Of a DNA stretch of 64,000 nucleotides, positions 62,955 to 64,000 are shown piece by piece (positions within the stretch are counted from its first letter, which is position 1; every line of letters starts with the position of its first letter). The notes under the pieces are model-generated. The model did not search any database. It saw nothing but the letters and a program-made list of their open reading frames with translations, and was not told where the DNA came from. This DNA is from Luteimonas sp. FCS-9. GTDB lineage: Bacteria > Pseudomonadota > Gammaproteobacteria > Xanthomonadales > Xanthomonadaceae. The position numbers were made by a program, and so were the translations under genes. The DNA is taken from the NCBI RefSeq assembly GCF_001014645.1, contig NZ_LASZ01000005.1, positions 164,132 through 228,131 of the forward strand, written 5' to 3'.

Positions 62955-63060
62955 CGCGGCGATGGTACACCCCGCGCCGCGAGGTCCACGTCGAGAGCGG
63001 CCGGCAAGCGACCTGGCGCGAACGGGCAGGCATGCGCGCGAACGTCGTCAGGCGGGCACA

Positions 63061-63083
63061 AAAAAACCCGCGCTCGGCGGGTT
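63061..63083 (-). terminator. terminator of tRNA-Leu copy 1
   Basis: 7-bp stem AACCCGC / GCGGGTT, 5-nt loop, then a long U-run on the minus strand. Confidence 0.9.
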
Positions 63084-63114
63084 CGTTGTCGCAGTCGGTA
63101 AGGCTGCGTCGACC

Positions 63115-63201
63115 TGGTGCCCAGGAGAGGACTCGAACCTCCACGGAGTTGCCCCCGCTAGCACCTGAAGCTAGTGCGTCTACCAATTCCGCCACCTGGG
63201 C
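63115..63201 (-). tRNA. tRNA-Leu (anticodon CAG), copy 1
   Basis: 87 nt with CCA. Acceptor GCCCAGG / CCTGGGC, anticodon stem CTAGC / GCTAG with loop TTCAGGT (anticodon CAG), a long variable arm GGGGGCAACTCC (class II), T-loop TTCGAGT. It reads CUG, the main Leu codon in this GC-rich genome. Confidence 0.97.
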
Positions 63202-63214
63202 AGGTCAGGCGCGC

Positions 63215-63243
63215 ATTCTGCGGTGCGCGTGCGCCGGTGTCAA
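63215..63243 (-). promoter_or_regulatory. promoter of tRNA-Leu copy 1
   Basis: -35 TTGACA (63243-63238), 17-bp spacer, -10 CAGAAT (63220-63215), 13 bp before the tRNA. Confidence 0.85.
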
Positions 63244-63334
63244 CGCGCCGTGTAAGCCGAGTTGACCGCCTTCCGGCCTGGGCTGTGCCCAGCGCGCAAT
63301 CCGGAAAGATGCCGGCCATTGCATGGCCGGGCAC

Positions 63335-63358
63335 AAAAAAACCCGCACTCGGCGGGTT
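63335..63358 (-). terminator. terminator of tRNA-Leu copy 2
   Basis: Stem AACCCGC / GCGGGTT, 5-nt loop, then seven T on the minus strand. Confidence 0.9.
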
Positions 63359-63389
63359 CGTTGTCGCAGTCGGTAAGGCTGCGATGACC

Positions 63390-63476
63390 TGGTGCCCAGG
63401 AGAGGACTCGAACCTCCACGGAGTTGCCCCCGCTAGCACCTGAAGCTAGTGCGTCTACCAATTCCGCCACCTGGGC
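63390..63476 (-). tRNA. tRNA-Leu (anticodon CAG), copy 2
   Basis: Identical by eye to copy 1 over all 87 nt, including CCA and the class II variable arm. Confidence 0.97.
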
Positions 63477-63489
63477 AGGTCAGGCGCGC

Positions 63490-63518
63490 ATTCTGCGGTG
63501 CGCGTGCGCCGGTGTCAA
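63490..63518 (-). promoter_or_regulatory. promoter of tRNA-Leu copy 2
   Basis: Same TTGACA-17-CAGAAT promoter as copy 1. Confidence 0.85.
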
Positions 63519-63609
63519 CGCGCCGTGTAAGCCGAGTTGACCGCCTTCCGGCCTGGGCTGTGCCCAGCGCGCAATCCGGAAAGATGCCGGCCATTGCATG
63601 GCCGGGCAC

Positions 63610-63633
63610 AAAAAAACCCGCACTCGGCGGGTT
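63610..63633 (-). terminator. terminator of tRNA-Leu copy 3
   Basis: Same hairpin and U-run as copy 2. Confidence 0.9.
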
Positions 63634-63664
63634 CGTTGTCGCAGTCGGTAAGGCTGCGATGACC

Positions 63665-63751
63665 TGGTGCCCAGGAGAGGACTCGAACCTCCACGGAGTT
63701 GCCCCCGCTAGCACCTGAAGCTAGTGCGTCTACCAATTCCGCCACCTGGGC
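63665..63751 (-). tRNA. tRNA-Leu (anticodon CAG), copy 3
   Basis: Identical by eye to copies 1 and 2 over all 87 nt. Confidence 0.97.
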
Positions 63752-63764
63752 AGGTCAGGCGCGC

Positions 63765-63793
63765 ATTCTGCGGTGCGCGTGCGCCGGTGTCAA
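63765..63793 (-). promoter_or_regulatory. promoter of tRNA-Leu copy 3
   Basis: Same TTGACA-17-CAGAAT promoter as copies 1 and 2. Confidence 0.85.
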
Positions 63794-63884
63794 CGCGCCG
63801 TGTAAGCCGAGTTGACCGCCTTCCGGCCTGGGCTGTGCCCAGCGCGCAATCCGGAAAGATGCCGGCCATTGCATGGCCGGGCAC

Positions 63885-63908
63885 AAAAAAACCCGCACTC
63901 GGCGGGTT
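63885..63908 (-). terminator. terminator of tRNA-Leu copy 4
   Basis: Same hairpin and U-run as copy 2. Confidence 0.9.
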
Positions 63909-63939
63909 CGTTGTCGCAGTCGGTAAGGCTGCGATGACC

Positions 63940-64000
63940 TGGTGCCCAGGAGAGGACTCGAACCTCCACGGAGTTGCCCCCGCTAGCACCTGAAGCTAGT
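63940..64000 (-). tRNA. tRNA-Leu (anticodon CAG), copy 4, partial
   Basis: The 3' 61 nt are inside the window and match the other copies; the 5' part lies beyond the right edge. Confidence 0.93.

Larger units (their letters stand above)
63053..64000 (-). repeat. tandem array of 275-bp units, each with one tRNA-Leu gene
   Basis: Units begin at 63053, 63328, 63603 and 63878 (the last cut by the window edge). Each holds a terminator, a tRNA-Leu(CAG) and a promoter. Units 2 and 3 look identical throughout; unit 1 differs by a few bases at its 3' end (GCGCTC for GCACTC, CGTCG for CGATG). Confidence 0.95.

Noticed and set aside
63158..63993. Repeated 76-93 aa frames across the tRNA-Leu array
   Set aside because: They read through tRNA genes and spacers and recur only because the DNA unit is duplicated.

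Overview
The window is high-GC gammaproteobacterial chromosome, best matched by the family Xanthomonadaceae (Lysobacter/Luteimonas/Pseudoxanthomonas type). This rests on gene order (rpsP-rimM-trmD-rplS, ffh beside a ypjD/ccsA gene, murJ/ribF-ileS-lspA-ispH, rplU-rpmA-obgE, oprP beside pst) and on the repeats between genes (GTAGGAGCGCGC palindromes and GGGATTCGGGATT strings). The genus is inferred; no 16S gene is present. Most of the window is core genome packed into operons in which stop and start codons overlap (ATGA, GTGA, TGATG).

Layout. 1-3.4 kb: end of mutS, a repeat-bearing gap, katG. 3.4-6.6 kb: minus-strand operon PepSY protein / OmpR-type regulator / sensor kinase / hslR, with a divergent second PepSY gene. 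6.9-12.7 kb: rpsP-rimM-trmD-rplS, then ffh, a nitronate monooxygenase and an aminodeoxychorismate-lyase-like gene. 12.8-19.2 kb: a cytochrome assembly protein, a secreted protein, and a MarR-controlled EmrAB/OMF tripartite efflux operon. 19.3-23.9 kb: radA with a 2OG-Fe(II) oxygenase and a PAP2-like protein, a MASE2-GGDEF cyclase and a nucleoside deoxyribosyltransferase. 27.3-37.2 kb: tRNA-Thr, ispH, lspA, ileS, ribF, murJ, rpsT, obgE, rpmA, rplU. 37.6-46.4 kb: uvrA, thioesterase, two crotonases, sulfurtransferase, Nudix, FKBP-like protein, nth. 46.5-56.1 kb: M28 peptidase and a phosphate-uptake regulon (oprP diverging from pstS-pstS-pstC-pstA-pstB-phoU, with a tandem-repeat Pho box facing each way). 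56.2-63 kb: rnt, a phosphoesterase, a repeat-filled gap, a guanidine-II riboswitch with its Gdx/SugE exporter, rlmB and rnr. 63-64 kb: a tandem array of identical tRNA-Leu(CAG) genes.

The accessory part is 23.9-27.25 kb, visibly less GC-rich and lying against tRNA-Thr(CGT). It holds the tail of a serine recombinase, a small membrane protein, and a retron-like locus: a ~290-nt region dense in hairpins, a 44-codon peptide whose Shine-Dalgarno lies inside a hairpin, an Xre-type HTH protein, and a retron-type reverse transcriptase carrying YMDD and VTG motifs. This is the best candidate for a poorly described defence or toxin-antitoxin-like system. Other items worth following are the two ACGR-loop hairpins upstream of gdx, the divergent Pho boxes, the 275-bp tRNA-Leu amplification, and a 69-bp inverted-repeat element present three times.
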